Shown: in pieces, positions 1 through 9,781 of the stretch
Layout of the letters: every line of letters begins with the position of its first letter
Numbering within the stretch: the stretch's first letter is position 1
DNA from: Thiomicrorhabdus sp963677355
GTDB taxonomy: Bacteria; Pseudomonadota; Gammaproteobacteria; Thiomicrospirales; Thiomicrospiraceae
Assembly: GCA_963677355.2 (NCBI GenBank)
Contig: CAXXXQ010000002.1
Span: forward strand, 806,001-870,000
Reading direction: 5' to 3'
DNA: 64,000 nucleotides
The notes under the pieces: generated by a model
What the model was told of the DNA's origin: nothing
Seen by the model: the letters and a program-made list of their open reading frames with translations, nothing else
The model's database searches: none
Program-made: the position numbers and the translations under genes

Positions 1-243
1 TACACTAGGCAACAGTTCCATCGGCTGAATACAAAATGGCGGACAAGCCCTTGACGTTAAAGCGTAGTCTGAAACAATCGTATTCTGCTGATCTTGATTT
101 CTTTGGATGGTAATTTTTTTGCCGTTATGCAAAACTTCGACAGAAGCCAGCTTTTGATCTATTTTCACTTTCAGATCGGCGGCTCCAACAGGTAAGATAA
201 AAGCGATCGACAGTGCGACGCTGAAAAAAGTTTTCATTAACAT
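1..243 (-). CDS. Exported rhodanese-like protein, N-terminal part (cut by window edge)
   Basis: The first 81 codons of a minus-strand gene that runs off the left edge. The start at 243 is chosen because a strong GGAGGAG lies 6 nt upstream; an in-frame ATG two codons later is spaced less well. The product opens with a Lys and a hydrophobic stretch ending in PVGAAD, a clear signal peptide, so it should be periplasmic. A CPPFC motif followed by IQPM is visible near residue 72. This motif resembles small exported rhodanese-domain proteins that I associate with sulfur-oxidising Gammaproteobacteria. The rhodanese domain itself would lie outside the window, so the family call is an inference from the N-terminus only. 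Confidence 0.55.
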   Translation of the reverse strand, partial: MLMKTFFSVALSIAFILPVGAADLKVKIDQKLASVEVLHNGKKITIQRNQDQQNTIVSDYALTSRACPPFCIQPMELLPSV

Positions 244-450
244 CGTTGTCTCCTCCATTCAGATAAAAATCGACAAGAAGAACTTTTAACTTAATCGATA
301 AATCTTCCCGGGTAAACCGTATTTTTCTGATAACCCTATACAAAATAGACAGATAGCACACTCTAGAGCGGTAAAACATCCGCAAAGCGATGAGAATTGT
401 GTAAAATTTACGCCTTATCTATATGACCCAACAGCGATGGAGTGTTCAAG

Positions 451-1167
451 ATGGGAAGAGCCTATCAAAACCGAAAAGAGTCAATGGCCAAAACCTCGGA
501 TCAAAAAGCCAAGGTTTACAGTAAGTACAGTAAAGAGATTTACATGTGCGCAAAAAACGGCGGTGCGGAAACCGAAAGCAACCTTGCTCTAGCCGGTTTA
601 ATTGAACGAGCTAAAAAAGATCAGGTTCCTGCTCATGTTATCGACAAAGCCCTGGACAAAGCGAAAGGCGGCGGTGGCGAAGATTTTGCCGTAGCCCGTT
701 ATGAGGGTTATGGTCCGGGTAATTCAATGGTGATCGTTGACTGCCTAACTGACAATCCTAACCGTACATTCGGCGACCTGCGCGGTATTTTCAACAAAGC
801 CAATGCCAAACTAGGTACACAGGGAAGTGTCAGCCACATGTTTGATCATCTGGCGATCTTTGTGTTTGACGGTGAAGACGACGAAGCAATTTTGGAAGCC
901 CTGCTTATGGAAGATGTGGATGTCAGTGACGTTGAGGCCGAAGACGGGAAAATCACCGTTTTTGCCCCAAACACCGAATACAACAAAGCCAAACAAGCTC
1001 TACTCGGCGCTTTTGAAGGTATTGAGTTCGATGTGGACGAAATTCAGTTCATCGCCCAAATGAACAAAAAGTTAGAAGGCGAAGACCTGGAAAATTTCGA
1101 AAAGTTTATTGCCGCACTTGAAGACGTTGATGATGTTCAGAACGTCTACTACGATATCGAGCTTTAA
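451..1167 (+). CDS. yeeN: YebC/PmpR (TACO1) family protein, YeeN type
   Basis: 238 residues. The start MGRAYQNRKESMAK and the segments IERAKKDQVP and KGGGGED match the YeeN branch of the YebC/TACO1 family rather than the MAGHSKW type. Members were described as DNA-binding regulators; newer work places YebC proteins at the ribosome, where they help translation through proline-rich stretches. The protein should be cytoplasmic. The ATG at 451 is preferred over an in-frame GTG at 442 because it matches the family N-terminus and has GGAG about 8 nt upstream. It is a single-gene unit ending at a strong terminator. The acidic C-terminus is usual for the family. Confidence 0.9.
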   Translation: MGRAYQNRKESMAKTSDQKAKVYSKYSKEIYMCAKNGGAETESNLALAGLIERAKKDQVPAHVIDKALDKAKGGGGEDFAVARYEGYGPGNSMVIVDCLTDNPNRTFGDLRGIFNKANAKLGTQGSVSHMFDHLAIFVFDGEDDEAILEALLMEDVDVSDVEAEDGKITVFAPNTEYNKAKQALLGAFEGIEFDVDEIQFIAQMNKKLEGEDLENFEKFIAALEDVDDVQNVYYDIEL

Positions 1168-1180
1168 TCGAACACCTGAC

Positions 1181-1206
1181 AAACCCAGCCTTATGCTGGG
1201 TTTTTT
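1181..1206 (+). terminator. Intrinsic terminator after the YebC-family gene
   Basis: AACCCAGC and GCTGGGTT form an 8-bp stem with a short CTTAT loop, followed directly by a T run. It lies about 15 nt after the stop codon. Confidence 0.85.
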
Positions 1207-1333
1207 GTAGCAACTCATTAACTACAGCAACCCGCCCGTTCTGTATGAGATCAGTTTAACAAGTGTCAATAATAGGCTAGAATCCTGTTTATCTATTTAA
1301 AACTACCGACACTCTTCGTTTTCAAGGGAAACT

Positions 1334-2284
1334 ATGCTCAACCAGCATCTTAATGGCCAAAAACTCATCGATGAACTTAAGGCCATTCTTAACGAACTAC
1401 ATCAATACGCAACTACCGTTGACCACTATGTCATCACTTCCGCCACCGATTTGAACGGGGACATTATTTCCATTAGCCGCGCTTTCTCTAAAATCAGTGG
1501 TTACAGCGAAGCAGAGTTGGTCGGCAAAAAACACAGCATCCTCAAACATCCTGATATGGACGGCGTCGTCTACGATCAATTATGGCAAACCATCTCTTCC
1601 GGAGATCCTTGGTTCGGCGAATTGAAAAACCTCGATAAGAACGGCAATGCCTACTGGGTGGAGATGACGATTGAGCCATCCATTAATGAAAAAGGCGAAA
1701 TGGTTGGTTATATCTCCATTCAACAGGATATTTCCGATAAGAAACGTATTGAAGAACTGACCATTACCGACGAGCTGACCGGCGCTTATAATCGCAGACA
1801 TTTCGATAAAACCCTGCGTAACGAAATGGGCCGGGCAAAACGTAACGGCAGCTACTTATGTATGCTGATGATCGATGCCGACAACTTCAAAAACTATAAC
1901 GACACGTACGGCCATCAAGCTGGCGACTGGGTTTTAAAAGGCTTGGTCAAACAGATGAAAGAGACGTTCAAACGAGCCGGCGACTACTGTTTCAGACTGG
2001 GTGGAGAAGAGTTTGCGGTTCTGTTTCATGCCGAAGACATAGATCATGCATTGCAGGTCAGTAATAAATTAAGGGAATCCATCTATGAGAATAATATCGA
2101 ACACTCCGGAAACACCCCTTACTTACGCCTGACAGTCTCCGGCGGTTTGATGCCGATGAATCCGAAAAAAGTGTATATTGAGGAAGAGATTTATAAATAC
2201 GCTGATGAAGCCCTATATCGAGCCAAACACAATGGACGCAACTGTATCGAGGTACATGAAGAAGGTGAAGTCGAATTCTTTTAG
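1334..2284 (+). CDS. PAS-GGDEF diguanylate cyclase
   Basis: 316 residues with no membrane segment, so probably a cytoplasmic enzyme making cyclic di-GMP from two GTP. A PAS domain spans about residues 35-140 (SRAFSKISGYSEAELVGK) with a PAC-like end (YISIQQDISDKKR), followed by a GGDEF domain starting at ITDELTGAYNRR. The active-site signature is GGEEF at residues 223-227, catalytically competent in known enzymes. An RxxD (R214-D217) stands exactly five residues before it, so the inhibitory I-site appears intact. The PAS resembles aerotaxis/redox-sensing types, but the ligand is not known. AAGGGAAACT precedes the ATG. It stands alone, convergent with icd across a shared terminator. Confidence 0.9.
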   Translation: MLNQHLNGQKLIDELKAILNELHQYATTVDHYVITSATDLNGDIISISRAFSKISGYSEAELVGKKHSILKHPDMDGVVYDQLWQTISSGDPWFGELKNLDKNGNAYWVEMTIEPSINEKGEMVGYISIQQDISDKKRIEELTITDELTGAYNRRHFDKTLRNEMGRAKRNGSYLCMLMIDADNFKNYNDTYGHQAGDWVLKGLVKQMKETFKRAGDYCFRLGGEEFAVLFHAEDIDHALQVSNKLRESIYENNIEHSGNTPYLRLTVSGGLMPMNPKKVYIEEEIYKYADEALYRAKHNGRNCIEVHEEGEVEFF

Positions 2285-2335
2285 AGTATTGGCTTTATGA
2301 ACTAAATGTCATTAAAGCCATTTCACGTCAACAAT

Positions 2336-2373
2336 AAAAAAGCCGGTCAGGGAGCTCCCTGACCGGCTTTTTT
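2336..2373. terminator. Bidirectional terminator between the diguanylate cyclase and icd
   Basis: A nearly perfect palindrome: an A run, GCCGGTCAGGGAGC, its complement GCTCCCTGACCGGC and a T run. It serves both converging genes. Confidence 0.9.
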
Positions 2374-2393
2374 AATTGCAATGCTATATCGAA

Positions 2394-4619
2394 TTACAAG
2401 TTATCGATAATCGCATTCAAGGTCGCACTCGGACGCATCACCGCCGATGTTTTCTCGGTATCTGGCTGGTAGTAACCGCCGATATCGACACTCGACCCTT
2501 GAGCGCTATTCAGCTCGGCAACAATCTTCTCTTCGTTATCAACCATCGACGAGGCAACCGCAGCGAACTTGGCTTGCAATTCGGCATCATCAGTTTGCGC
2601 CGCCAACTCCTGTGCCCAGTACATCGCCAGATAGAAGTGACTGCCGCGGTTATCCAACTCCCCTACTTTACGTGACGGAGACTTGTTGGTGTCGAGGAAT
2701 TTCCCGGTCGCTTTATCCAATGTGGTTGCCAGCACTTGCGCCTTAGGATTTTCGAAAGTCTGCGCCAAATGCTCCAATGAAACCGACAAGGCCAAGAATT
2801 CACCGAGCGAATCCCAACGCAAATGGTTTTCTGAAAGCAACTGCTGAACGTGTTTAGGTGCTGAACCACCCGCACCGGTTTCAAACAGACCACCACCATT
2901 CATCAATGGCACAACCGATAACATCTTCGCTGAGGTACCCAGTTCTAAAATCGGGAATAGATCCGTCAGGTAATCACGCAAAACGTTACCCGTTACTGAA
3001 ATGACATCTTTACCGTCCTTGATATGACGAAGTGTGAAGCGCGTCGCTTCCGCCGGCGGCATGATGTGAATTTCCAAACCGGTAGTATCGTGATGTGCCA
3101 AATAATCATTTACTTTGACAATCAATTCATGGTCATGCGCACGTTCCGCATCCAACCAGAAAACCGCCGGCGTACCGGTGGCGCGTGCACGGTTTACCGC
3201 TAGCTTAACCCAGTCCTGAATAGGTGCATCTTTAGTCTGACACATACGGAAGATATCGCCTTCCTCAACCGGCTGTTCGAGTAGAGTGTCACCATTGGCA
3301 TCCACGGCACGAATCACACCCTTAGCAGATGCTTGGAACGTCTTGTCATGAGAACCGTACTCTTCCGCCTTCTGAGCCATCAAACCGACGTTTGGAACCG
3401 AACCCATCGTAGTCGGATCAAAAGCGCCGTAATGTCTGCAGAAACGGATGGTTTCATCATAAACACTTGCATAGCAGCGATCCGGAATTACCGCCATGGT
3501 GTCCTGTTGCTTGCCTTCTTTATTCCACATTTGACCCGAAGTACGAATCATTGCCGGCATAGAAGCATCGATAATCACATCCGAAGGCACATGCAGGTTG
3601 GTAATACCTTTATCCGAATCGACCATCGCCATATCCGGACTATTTTCCAGTGCCGCTTCCAGGTCTGCTTCGATTTGCGCTTTTTTATCAGCAGGTAAGG
3701 TTTCGATCTTGGCATAAACATCCCCCAGACCATTGTTCGGATTGACACCCAATTCGGCAAAAGTCGTTGCGTGCTTGGCAAATACCTCTTCAAAAAATAC
3801 CGAAACGGCATTACCAAAGATAATCGGATCGGAAACTTTCATCATGGTCGCTTTCATATGGATAGAGAACAACACACCTTGTTGTTTCGCTTCTGCGATC
3901 GCCTCTTTAAGGAAAGCGCGCAAGGCAGACTGACTCATGACCGATGCATCCAATACTTCGCCTTTTTTCAAAGGTGCCGCTGCTTTCAGCTCGGAAACAG
4001 ATCCGTCTTCAGCTACAAATTCAATCTTGAAAGTATTATCATCGGCCAACGTCACCGCTTTTTCTGAACCGTAGAAGTCACCGTCCGTCATATGCGCAAC
4101 TGAGGTTTTGGAGTCCTCAGACCAAGCGCCCATTGAGTGCGGATTCTTTTTCGCATAGTTTTTCACAGAGGCTGGTGCACGACGATCCGAGTTACCTTCA
4201 CGTAATACCGGGTTAACCGCCGACCCCAATACCTTGGCATAAGTCGCTTTAATCTGTTTTTCTTCATCCGTTTGCGGATCGGCAGGATAATTCGGCACTG
4301 CAAAACCGTGTGCCTGAAGCTCTTTAATAGCCGCATTCAACTGCGGAATGGAAGCGGAAATATTCGGTAATTTGATGATATTGGCTTCTGGTGTTTTTGC
4401 CATCTCGCCAAGTTCGGCTAACGCATCACCAATACGCTGCTCTGCTTGCAGATACTCAGGAAAGTTTGCCAAAATTCGACCGGCTAAAGAGATATCGCGA
4501 GTTTCCACGGCTACATCCGCTGCACTGGTAAACGCTTGCACCATTGGCAAGAAGGAGTAAGTAGCTAGGGCTGGAGCTTCATCCGTTAAGGTATAAATAA
4601 TCTTTGAATTGTCTGACAT
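2394..4619 (-). CDS. icd: Monomeric NADP-dependent isocitrate dehydrogenase
   Basis: 741 residues, the length of the monomeric (IDH-II) type and far longer than the dimeric enzyme of about 416. It oxidatively decarboxylates isocitrate to 2-oxoglutarate with NADP in the cytoplasm. Family segments visible are YTLTDEAPALATYSFLP at the N-terminus, VIPDRCYASVYDETI, SVTGNVLRDYLTDLFPILE and ETGAGGSAPKHVQQL. In autotrophs with an incomplete TCA cycle this enzyme mainly supplies 2-oxoglutarate for nitrogen assimilation, which would fit amtB elsewhere in the window; that link is inference. Single gene, divergent from rluE. Confidence 0.97.
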   Translation of the reverse strand: MSDNSKIIYTLTDEAPALATYSFLPMVQAFTSAADVAVETRDISLAGRILANFPEYLQAEQRIGDALAELGEMAKTPEANIIKLPNISASIPQLNAAIKELQAHGFAVPNYPADPQTDEEKQIKATYAKVLGSAVNPVLREGNSDRRAPASVKNYAKKNPHSMGAWSEDSKTSVAHMTDGDFYGSEKAVTLADDNTFKIEFVAEDGSVSELKAAAPLKKGEVLDASVMSQSALRAFLKEAIAEAKQQGVLFSIHMKATMMKVSDPIIFGNAVSVFFEEVFAKHATTFAELGVNPNNGLGDVYAKIETLPADKKAQIEADLEAALENSPDMAMVDSDKGITNLHVPSDVIIDASMPAMIRTSGQMWNKEGKQQDTMAVIPDRCYASVYDETIRFCRHYGAFDPTTMGSVPNVGLMAQKAEEYGSHDKTFQASAKGVIRAVDANGDTLLEQPVEEGDIFRMCQTKDAPIQDWVKLAVNRARATGTPAVFWLDAERAHDHELIVKVNDYLAHHDTTGLEIHIMPPAEATRFTLRHIKDGKDVISVTGNVLRDYLTDLFPILELGTSAKMLSVVPLMNGGGLFETGAGGSAPKHVQQLLSENHLRWDSLGEFLALSVSLEHLAQTFENPKAQVLATTLDKATGKFLDTNKSPSRKVGELDNRGSHFYLAMYWAQELAAQTDDAELQAKFAAVASSMVDNEEKIVAELNSAQGSSVDIGGYYQPDTEKTSAVMRPSATLNAIIDNL

Positions 4620-4768
4620 ACCGATTCCTGTATAACCTGATTAATAAATTTCAGCGAATAGTCTTGACTGAGAAACAGAAAGAGCTTTTCTGAAAATGAT
4701 AAAATGAGCCTTATTTTACCATCTGGCTTGCTGAGGCAAAAGCGAATACCGAGACAATCAAAGATTTT

Positions 4769-5332
4769 ATGGCTGATATCCTTCTTTTTAATAAACCTTT
4801 TAATGTACTTTGCCAGTTTACAGATGAAGCTGAGTACCAAAACCAGCGCGAAACCTTGGCCAATTACATCAACCGACCCGATTTTTATGCCGCCGGCAGA
4901 CTGGACCGCGATTCCGAAGGTCTGCTGTTATTGACCAATAACGGAAAATTTCAGCAGTTGATTGCCAACCCTAAGACTAAACAGCCTAAAACCTATCTCG
5001 TTCAGGTCGAAGGCGAGATCGACAATGAAGCCATCAATCAACTTCGTCAAGGAGTTAAACTCAAAGATGGCCTGACCCGCCCGGCTAAAGCAAGGAAAGT
5101 CCAAGAGCCTCGCTGGATTTGGCAGCGAACCCCGCCAATCAGAGAACGCAAAAACATCCCTACTTCATGGCTGGAGCTTACCATTACCGAAGGTAAAAAC
5201 CGTCAAGTCAGACGCATGACCGCAGCGGTTGGCTACCCGACTTTGCGTCTTATTCGTACTCAAATCGGCAAATGGAAACTGGGCGATCTGAAACTCGGTG
5301 AAAGCAAGTTGCTAAGCGACCAAACTTTATAA
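4769..5332 (+). CDS. rluE: 23S rRNA pseudouridine synthase RluE
   Basis: 187 residues of the RsuA/RluB/C/D/E/F family without an S4 domain, matching the short RluE type that modifies U2457 (E. coli numbering) in 23S rRNA. The catalytic Asp is in GRLDRDSEGLLLLT (about residues 44-57), and EGKNRQVRRM is the second family motif. RluF and RsuA are longer and carry an S4 domain, which argues against them. It runs divergently from icd, with 149 nt between the two starts, and is followed by mnmA 58 nt downstream. Confidence 0.9.
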   Translation: MADILLFNKPFNVLCQFTDEAEYQNQRETLANYINRPDFYAAGRLDRDSEGLLLLTNNGKFQQLIANPKTKQPKTYLVQVEGEIDNEAINQLRQGVKLKDGLTRPAKARKVQEPRWIWQRTPPIRERKNIPTSWLELTITEGKNRQVRRMTAAVGYPTLRLIRTQIGKWKLGDLKLGESKLLSDQTL

Positions 5333-5390
5333 ACACTCTGCTAAAATAGCCCCTTTGAACCAACATCGATTGAATAGGTAAACCCGTAGC

Positions 5391-6554
5391 ATGAATCACG
5401 CTTCAACCGCTTCTTCTGCAAACACAGCGCAGAATTCGACAGACAAATCCAAAATCAAAGTCATTGTAGGCCTCTCCGGTGGAGTCGACTCCTCGGTAGC
5501 AGCGCTACTGCTCAAACAGCAAGGCTATGATGTCGAAGGCTTGTTCATGAAAAACTGGGAAGGTGACGACACCGAAGATTACTGCCCTGCCGCCGAAGAT
5601 TTGAAAGACGTTATGGCGGTGGCCGAAAAATTGGATATTCCGGTTCATATCGAGAATTTCTCCAGCGAGTACTGGGACAACGTTTTCGAACATTTTTTAA
5701 GCGAATACAAATCCGGACGTACACCGAACCCGGATATTCTCTGTAACAAGGAAGTCAAGTTCAAAGCCTTCCTGCAACACGCTATGACCTTAGGAGCCGA
5801 CTATATCGCGACAGGACACTATACGCGTGTCGCCGAGGACGAAAACGGCAAGCTCCACCTTTTGAAAGGTCTCGACGACAACAAGGATCAAAGCTACTTT
5901 CTGTACACTTTGCAGCAACACCAGTTAGCCAAATCCCTGTTCCCGGTTGGTGAACTGGAAAAGCCGGTCGTCCGCAAATTGGCAGAAGATGCCGGTTTTA
6001 TCACTCATGACAAGAAAGACAGTACCGGTATCTGCTTCATTGGTGAACGCAAATTCAAAGATTTTCTGCAACGTTTCCTACCTGCGCAACCGGGTGACAT
6101 TGTAGACGACCAAGGTACGGTAATCGGCAAGCATGATGGTCTGATGTACCACACCCTAGGCCAACGTAAAGGTCTTGGGATCGGCGGCGGTCACGGTACC
6201 GGCAATGAACCTTGGTATGCAGCAGACAAAGATTTGAAAAACAATATCCTGGTTGCGGTACAAGGTAAAAACCACCCGCTATTACAACATTCTATTCTGG
6301 TAGCGGATACACTCGACTGGGTTTCCGGCGAGTGCCCTGCTTTAAATACGCCTCTAAAGGCCAAAATCCGTTACCGTCAAGAAGAGCAGCCGTGCCGCAT
6401 CATTGAACATGAAAACGGTAAAATTGTGGTGCAATTTGATGCGCCGCAAACCGCCATAGCTCCAGGACAATCCGTGGTTTTCTATGACGGCGATGACTGT
6501 TTGGGTGGCGGCATCATTGAGCAAAGACTTCACTCGCTTGACGAACGTCAATAA
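5391..6554 (+). CDS. mnmA: tRNA-specific 2-thiouridylase MnmA
   Basis: 387 residues. It adds sulfur to C2 of wobble uridine 34 in tRNAs for Lys, Glu and Gln using ATP and a sulfur carrier. The PP-loop GLSGGVDSS is at residues 27-35; the two catalytic cysteines are in NPDILCNKEVKF and in DSTGICFIGERKF. The first 20 or so residues, rich in Ala, Ser and Thr, extend beyond the usual start; no better start codon lies between. hflD follows after 16 nt, an arrangement also seen in E. coli. Confidence 0.97.
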   Translation: MNHASTASSANTAQNSTDKSKIKVIVGLSGGVDSSVAALLLKQQGYDVEGLFMKNWEGDDTEDYCPAAEDLKDVMAVAEKLDIPVHIENFSSEYWDNVFEHFLSEYKSGRTPNPDILCNKEVKFKAFLQHAMTLGADYIATGHYTRVAEDENGKLHLLKGLDDNKDQSYFLYTLQQHQLAKSLFPVGELEKPVVRKLAEDAGFITHDKKDSTGICFIGERKFKDFLQRFLPAQPGDIVDDQGTVIGKHDGLMYHTLGQRKGLGIGGGHGTGNEPWYAADKDLKNNILVAVQGKNHPLLQHSILVADTLDWVSGECPALNTPLKAKIRYRQEEQPCRIIEHENGKIVVQFDAPQTAIAPGQSVVFYDGDDCLGGGIIEQRLHSLDERQ

Positions 6555-6570
6555 GATCAGGGATAGATAA

Positions 6571-7242
6571 ATGAGCGAATATACACAGCAAGATAAAACC
6601 ATCGCCTTAATCGGCATTTATCAGAGTTCACAATGTGTCTATGAACTGGCTACCACGGGTTCAACGGATGAAAACGCTTTCAAAGCGTGTGTCAATTCAC
6701 TATTTGTTGATAGCCCTGATACGACATTGGATGTATTCGGAGACATCAACCAAATCCAAAAAGGCGTTAACGTCCTGTTGGCGCAAATGAGCTCGGATCA
6801 GGCGGTACAAAACCGTAATGTCGAAATCACCCGCTACGTTTTGAGCTTGATGATTTTAGCTAAGAAACTGAAAGAAATGGACAGTCCTTTGCAGAATGTA
6901 TTCGGCATATTGGAAACCGCCAAGAGCCAAATCGAACAATTTGGCGAATTACATGAAAACGTCATTGCCACATTAGCCCGCGCCTATTCGGAAAATGTCA
7001 GTAACGTCGCACCCAGAATCATGGTAAACGGCCATGGCGGCCACCTGCAAAACCCGAGAATTGCCAACAAAATTCGAGCACTGCTACTAGCGGGAATACG
7101 TGCCGCACTGTTGTGGTATCAAGTGGGCGGATCACGTTGGGGGCTATTATGGTCTCGAAAAAAATATCTGCAAACCGCACAAGCTTTACATCGTCCTGAG
7201 AATAGTAGCGATTCAGATAATTTTTTTAGACCTGAAGAATAA
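6571..7242 (+). CDS. hflD: High frequency lysogenization protein HflD homologue
   Basis: 223 residues, largely helical. IALIGIYQSSQCVYELA near the N-terminus and LLAGIRAALLWYQVGGSRW near the C-terminus are typical of HflD. In E. coli this peripheral membrane protein influences lambda CII; its host role is not settled. Its position directly downstream of mnmA is the conserved arrangement. The tail after about residue 205 is polar and probably disordered. A cupin gene follows after 15 nt, so the three plus-strand genes likely form one transcript. Confidence 0.88.
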   Translation: MSEYTQQDKTIALIGIYQSSQCVYELATTGSTDENAFKACVNSLFVDSPDTTLDVFGDINQIQKGVNVLLAQMSSDQAVQNRNVEITRYVLSLMILAKKLKEMDSPLQNVFGILETAKSQIEQFGELHENVIATLARAYSENVSNVAPRIMVNGHGGHLQNPRIANKIRALLLAGIRAALLWYQVGGSRWGLLWSRKKYLQTAQALHRPENSSDSDNFFRPEE

Positions 7243-7257
7243 TATAGGAGACTGGTC

Positions 7258-7530
7258 ATGCAGATTGAAGTCATCAATAATCCGAGCCCCACTCAATTAG
7301 ACGCGTTAGGCGTCAACAGCTGGCCTATTTGGGAGAAAGAAGCGTCTTCTTTTCCGTGGACTTATGACATGCAAGAAGTTTGCTTCATCTTGGAAGGCGA
7401 AGTCACCGTGACCCCAAATGGCGGCGAACCGGTGTTTATTCAGGCCGGCGACTTAGTGACCTTCCCGAAAGGCATGTCATGCCAATGGGATATTAGCAAA
7501 GACATCCGCAAACATTATCAGTTCTCATAA
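7258..7530 (+). CDS. Small cupin-domain protein
   Basis: 90 residues forming a single cupin barrel of the type often labelled DUF861. Visible pieces include FILEGEVTVTPNGGEPVFI, with Glu of the first cupin motif, and AGDLVTFPKGMSCQWDI of the second. AGGAG lies 9 nt before the ATG. Ligand and reaction cannot be told from sequence; such proteins are often sugar or small-molecule binders. It ends the mnmA-hflD run just ahead of a bidirectional terminator. Confidence 0.8.
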   Translation: MQIEVINNPSPTQLDALGVNSWPIWEKEASSFPWTYDMQEVCFILEGEVTVTPNGGEPVFIQAGDLVTFPKGMSCQWDISKDIRKHYQFS

Positions 7531-7571
7531 CCAACAGCTATCCATTCAAATTGCGACTAGGCACGCGATAT

Positions 7572-7610
7572 AAAAAAAGCCCGGGAGCCATTTAGCTTCC
7601 GGGCTTTTTT
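7572..7610. terminator. Bidirectional terminator between the cupin gene and ppiD
   Basis: An A run, then GCCCGGGAGC paired with GCTTCCGGGC (one G-U pair), then a T run. It lies between converging genes and works for both. Confidence 0.9.
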
Positions 7611-7633
7611 AATGCAAAGAACTCAGCGTTCAA

Positions 7634-9538
7634 TTATTTAATCGTCTTGTAGTTCTCTTTTTTCTCAATCTCGCTGTGCATTTTGAACTCAGCAAGACGA
7701 GCCGCCAGTTCCGCACCAGCAAACAACTCAGAGAAAGCCTTGTTCAGACCCGCTTTCTGCTCGTCGGTTGCGGCAACGGTTTTCACATCACTGACGCGCA
7801 TAACAATGGTATCACCGGTTACTAGAGCAAACTTAGTCCAGCTCGGCTTGCCATCAACCGGTTTAGGCGCTTTGAACGCTTGAGAAACCATTTGAGGCAA
7901 TAGGTTTTGCGCATTACGCTGAATCCAACCGACCGTATGCCACTCAATGCCATCACGCATCAAAGACTCCGGCTGCTCGCCGTTTTCAACCTGCTGTAAC
8001 AAGTCAGCACCCAATTTTGCAGATTCTGCAATCGCCGCTTCACGGATTAGCTGTTCCTTAATTGTAGCCGCGACCTCTTCTAGAGATTTCTGACGCGCTT
8101 CATGATGTTGATTAACACGAATCACCACGGCATGATTTGGCTCGATATCAATAGAAGTACTGTTCAAACGCGACTTTAATACATCTTCTGAAAACGCAGC
8201 ATTAATCACTTTGCTGTTAGACAGTACTTTACCTGCCGCACCATCACGACTGAATAGTTCTGAGGTTTTAACCGTCAAGCCTAGTGCATCTGCAGCCGGA
8301 ACCAAACTATCCGATTGCTCATAAACCAAAGTATTCAGCTGCTCAAGCACATCATAATACTGACGCTCCGCTTCCTGCATCTGATACATCTCTTTAACTT
8401 CGGCCTTAACTTCTGCAAAAGGCTGCGCCTGCTTCTCTTCAATCTTAACCAGTTTGATCAAGTGGAAACCAAATTCTGTACGTACCGGTTCACTGACTTC
8501 ACCCGGTTGCATAGAGAAGACCGCATGATCGAATTCAGGCACCATCATACCCTGCTCAAAGAAACCTAGATCCCCACCCGAAGCGGCAGAACCAGGATCT
8601 TTAGAATACTGTTTAGCCAACTCTTCAAATGACTCGCCAGCCTGCAGCTTTTCTTGAACCTCTTTAACCGTCTTCATCGCTTCAGCATCTGCTTCCGGGG
8701 TTTGCGCGTCAACTGAAATCAGAATGTGTTTCGCTTGACGTTTCTCCGGCAAAGTAAATTGCAGCTTGTTCTCTTCGTAGAAGCCCTTAAGAAGCTCATC
8801 ATCAACGGCCACATTGTTAGCCAATGTTTTTTGCGAAAGCTCAATATAGTCGATGGATACTTTTTCCGGTTCAACATATTGATCTCTGTTCGCTTCGTAG
8901 GATTCAGCAACCTGAACATCGCTAACCTCAACCGTTTCCATAAACGGACGTTGGTCGACGCGAAGATAACTGATCTCTCTTTCCTGTCCTTGGAGTTCCG
9001 CCAACTGGTTCAATTCCGTTGCGGTTGCAAAACTTGAAGTCAGAGTTAGGTTTTTGAACTGATTTTCCGACAAGAACTGACGTTGCTCATATTCAAAACG
9101 CGCCACATTCAAGCCGTTGCGCATCAGCACATCCTCATAAACCTGCTGCGAGAACTTGCCGTCCTGCTGAAAAACCGAAGCGGAATGGATCGCGTTTGCC
9201 AATTGAGCGTCGCTGATCACCATGCCATTCTCTGCAGCCCATTGACGAATTTCCTCAGACTCGATTAACGCATCCAACACCTGCTCACGCAATTCATTAT
9301 CTTTAACCACTTGGTCGTAAAGATCACCAAACTGCTGCTGTAAACGCTGTTTCTGGCGGTTGTACAGGGTTAAGAATTCGCGAGCCGTCACTTGTTCGCC
9401 ATTCACTTTAGCCACAACTTCAATCTTGTCGCCACGTGCGTACTGGTCGATTCCAAAGAGTGCAAACGTCAAAATAATTAATCCGACAATCACCCAAGCG
9501 ATCCAACCTTGAGCATGATCACGAATGCTTTGTAACAT
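7634..9538 (-). CDS. ppiD: Periplasmic folding factor PpiD (SurA-N and parvulin domains)
   Basis: 634 residues. One N-terminal membrane anchor (about residues 13-33, AWVIVGLIILTFALFGI) is followed by a SurA_N-like chaperone region. A parvulin domain (about 265-365) contains AKHILISV, SGGDLGFFEQG and PVRTEFGFHLIKL. A long C-terminal chaperone half follows. Known PpiD proteins are anchored in the inner membrane beside the Sec translocon and help exported proteins fold. Length and architecture fit the family. It stands alone here rather than next to lon/hupB as in E. coli. Confidence 0.94.
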   Translation of the reverse strand: MLQSIRDHAQGWIAWVIVGLIILTFALFGIDQYARGDKIEVVAKVNGEQVTAREFLTLYNRQKQRLQQQFGDLYDQVVKDNELREQVLDALIESEEIRQWAAENGMVISDAQLANAIHSASVFQQDGKFSQQVYEDVLMRNGLNVARFEYEQRQFLSENQFKNLTLTSSFATATELNQLAELQGQEREISYLRVDQRPFMETVEVSDVQVAESYEANRDQYVEPEKVSIDYIELSQKTLANNVAVDDELLKGFYEENKLQFTLPEKRQAKHILISVDAQTPEADAEAMKTVKEVQEKLQAGESFEELAKQYSKDPGSAASGGDLGFFEQGMMVPEFDHAVFSMQPGEVSEPVRTEFGFHLIKLVKIEEKQAQPFAEVKAEVKEMYQMQEAERQYYDVLEQLNTLVYEQSDSLVPAADALGLTVKTSELFSRDGAAGKVLSNSKVINAAFSEDVLKSRLNSTSIDIEPNHAVVIRVNQHHEARQKSLEEVAATIKEQLIREAAIAESAKLGADLLQQVENGEQPESLMRDGIEWHTVGWIQRNAQNLLPQMVSQAFKAPKPVDGKPSWTKFALVTGDTIVMRVSDVKTVAATDEQKAGLNKAFSELFAGAELAARLAEFKMHSEIEKKENYKTIK

Positions 9539-9781
9539 GGTTTTTCCTTTGCTTCAGTTCTTTTTCAAACAGTCGCTAATGATAACAAATATAGCTTAAG
9601 TCTTTTAGCACTTTTAGACGTAAATTCGATAATAGATATCCTATCCTCAGCCTGTTGCCAATAAACCGCTATCCTGCACTACAAAAAGAGGAAATCTGTC
9701 CAATAATCCAAATTTACTGAGCCCGATTAACGACTCTCTTGTAGAATAGCCACAGAAATTGATTTTAGAGAGATATTGACT

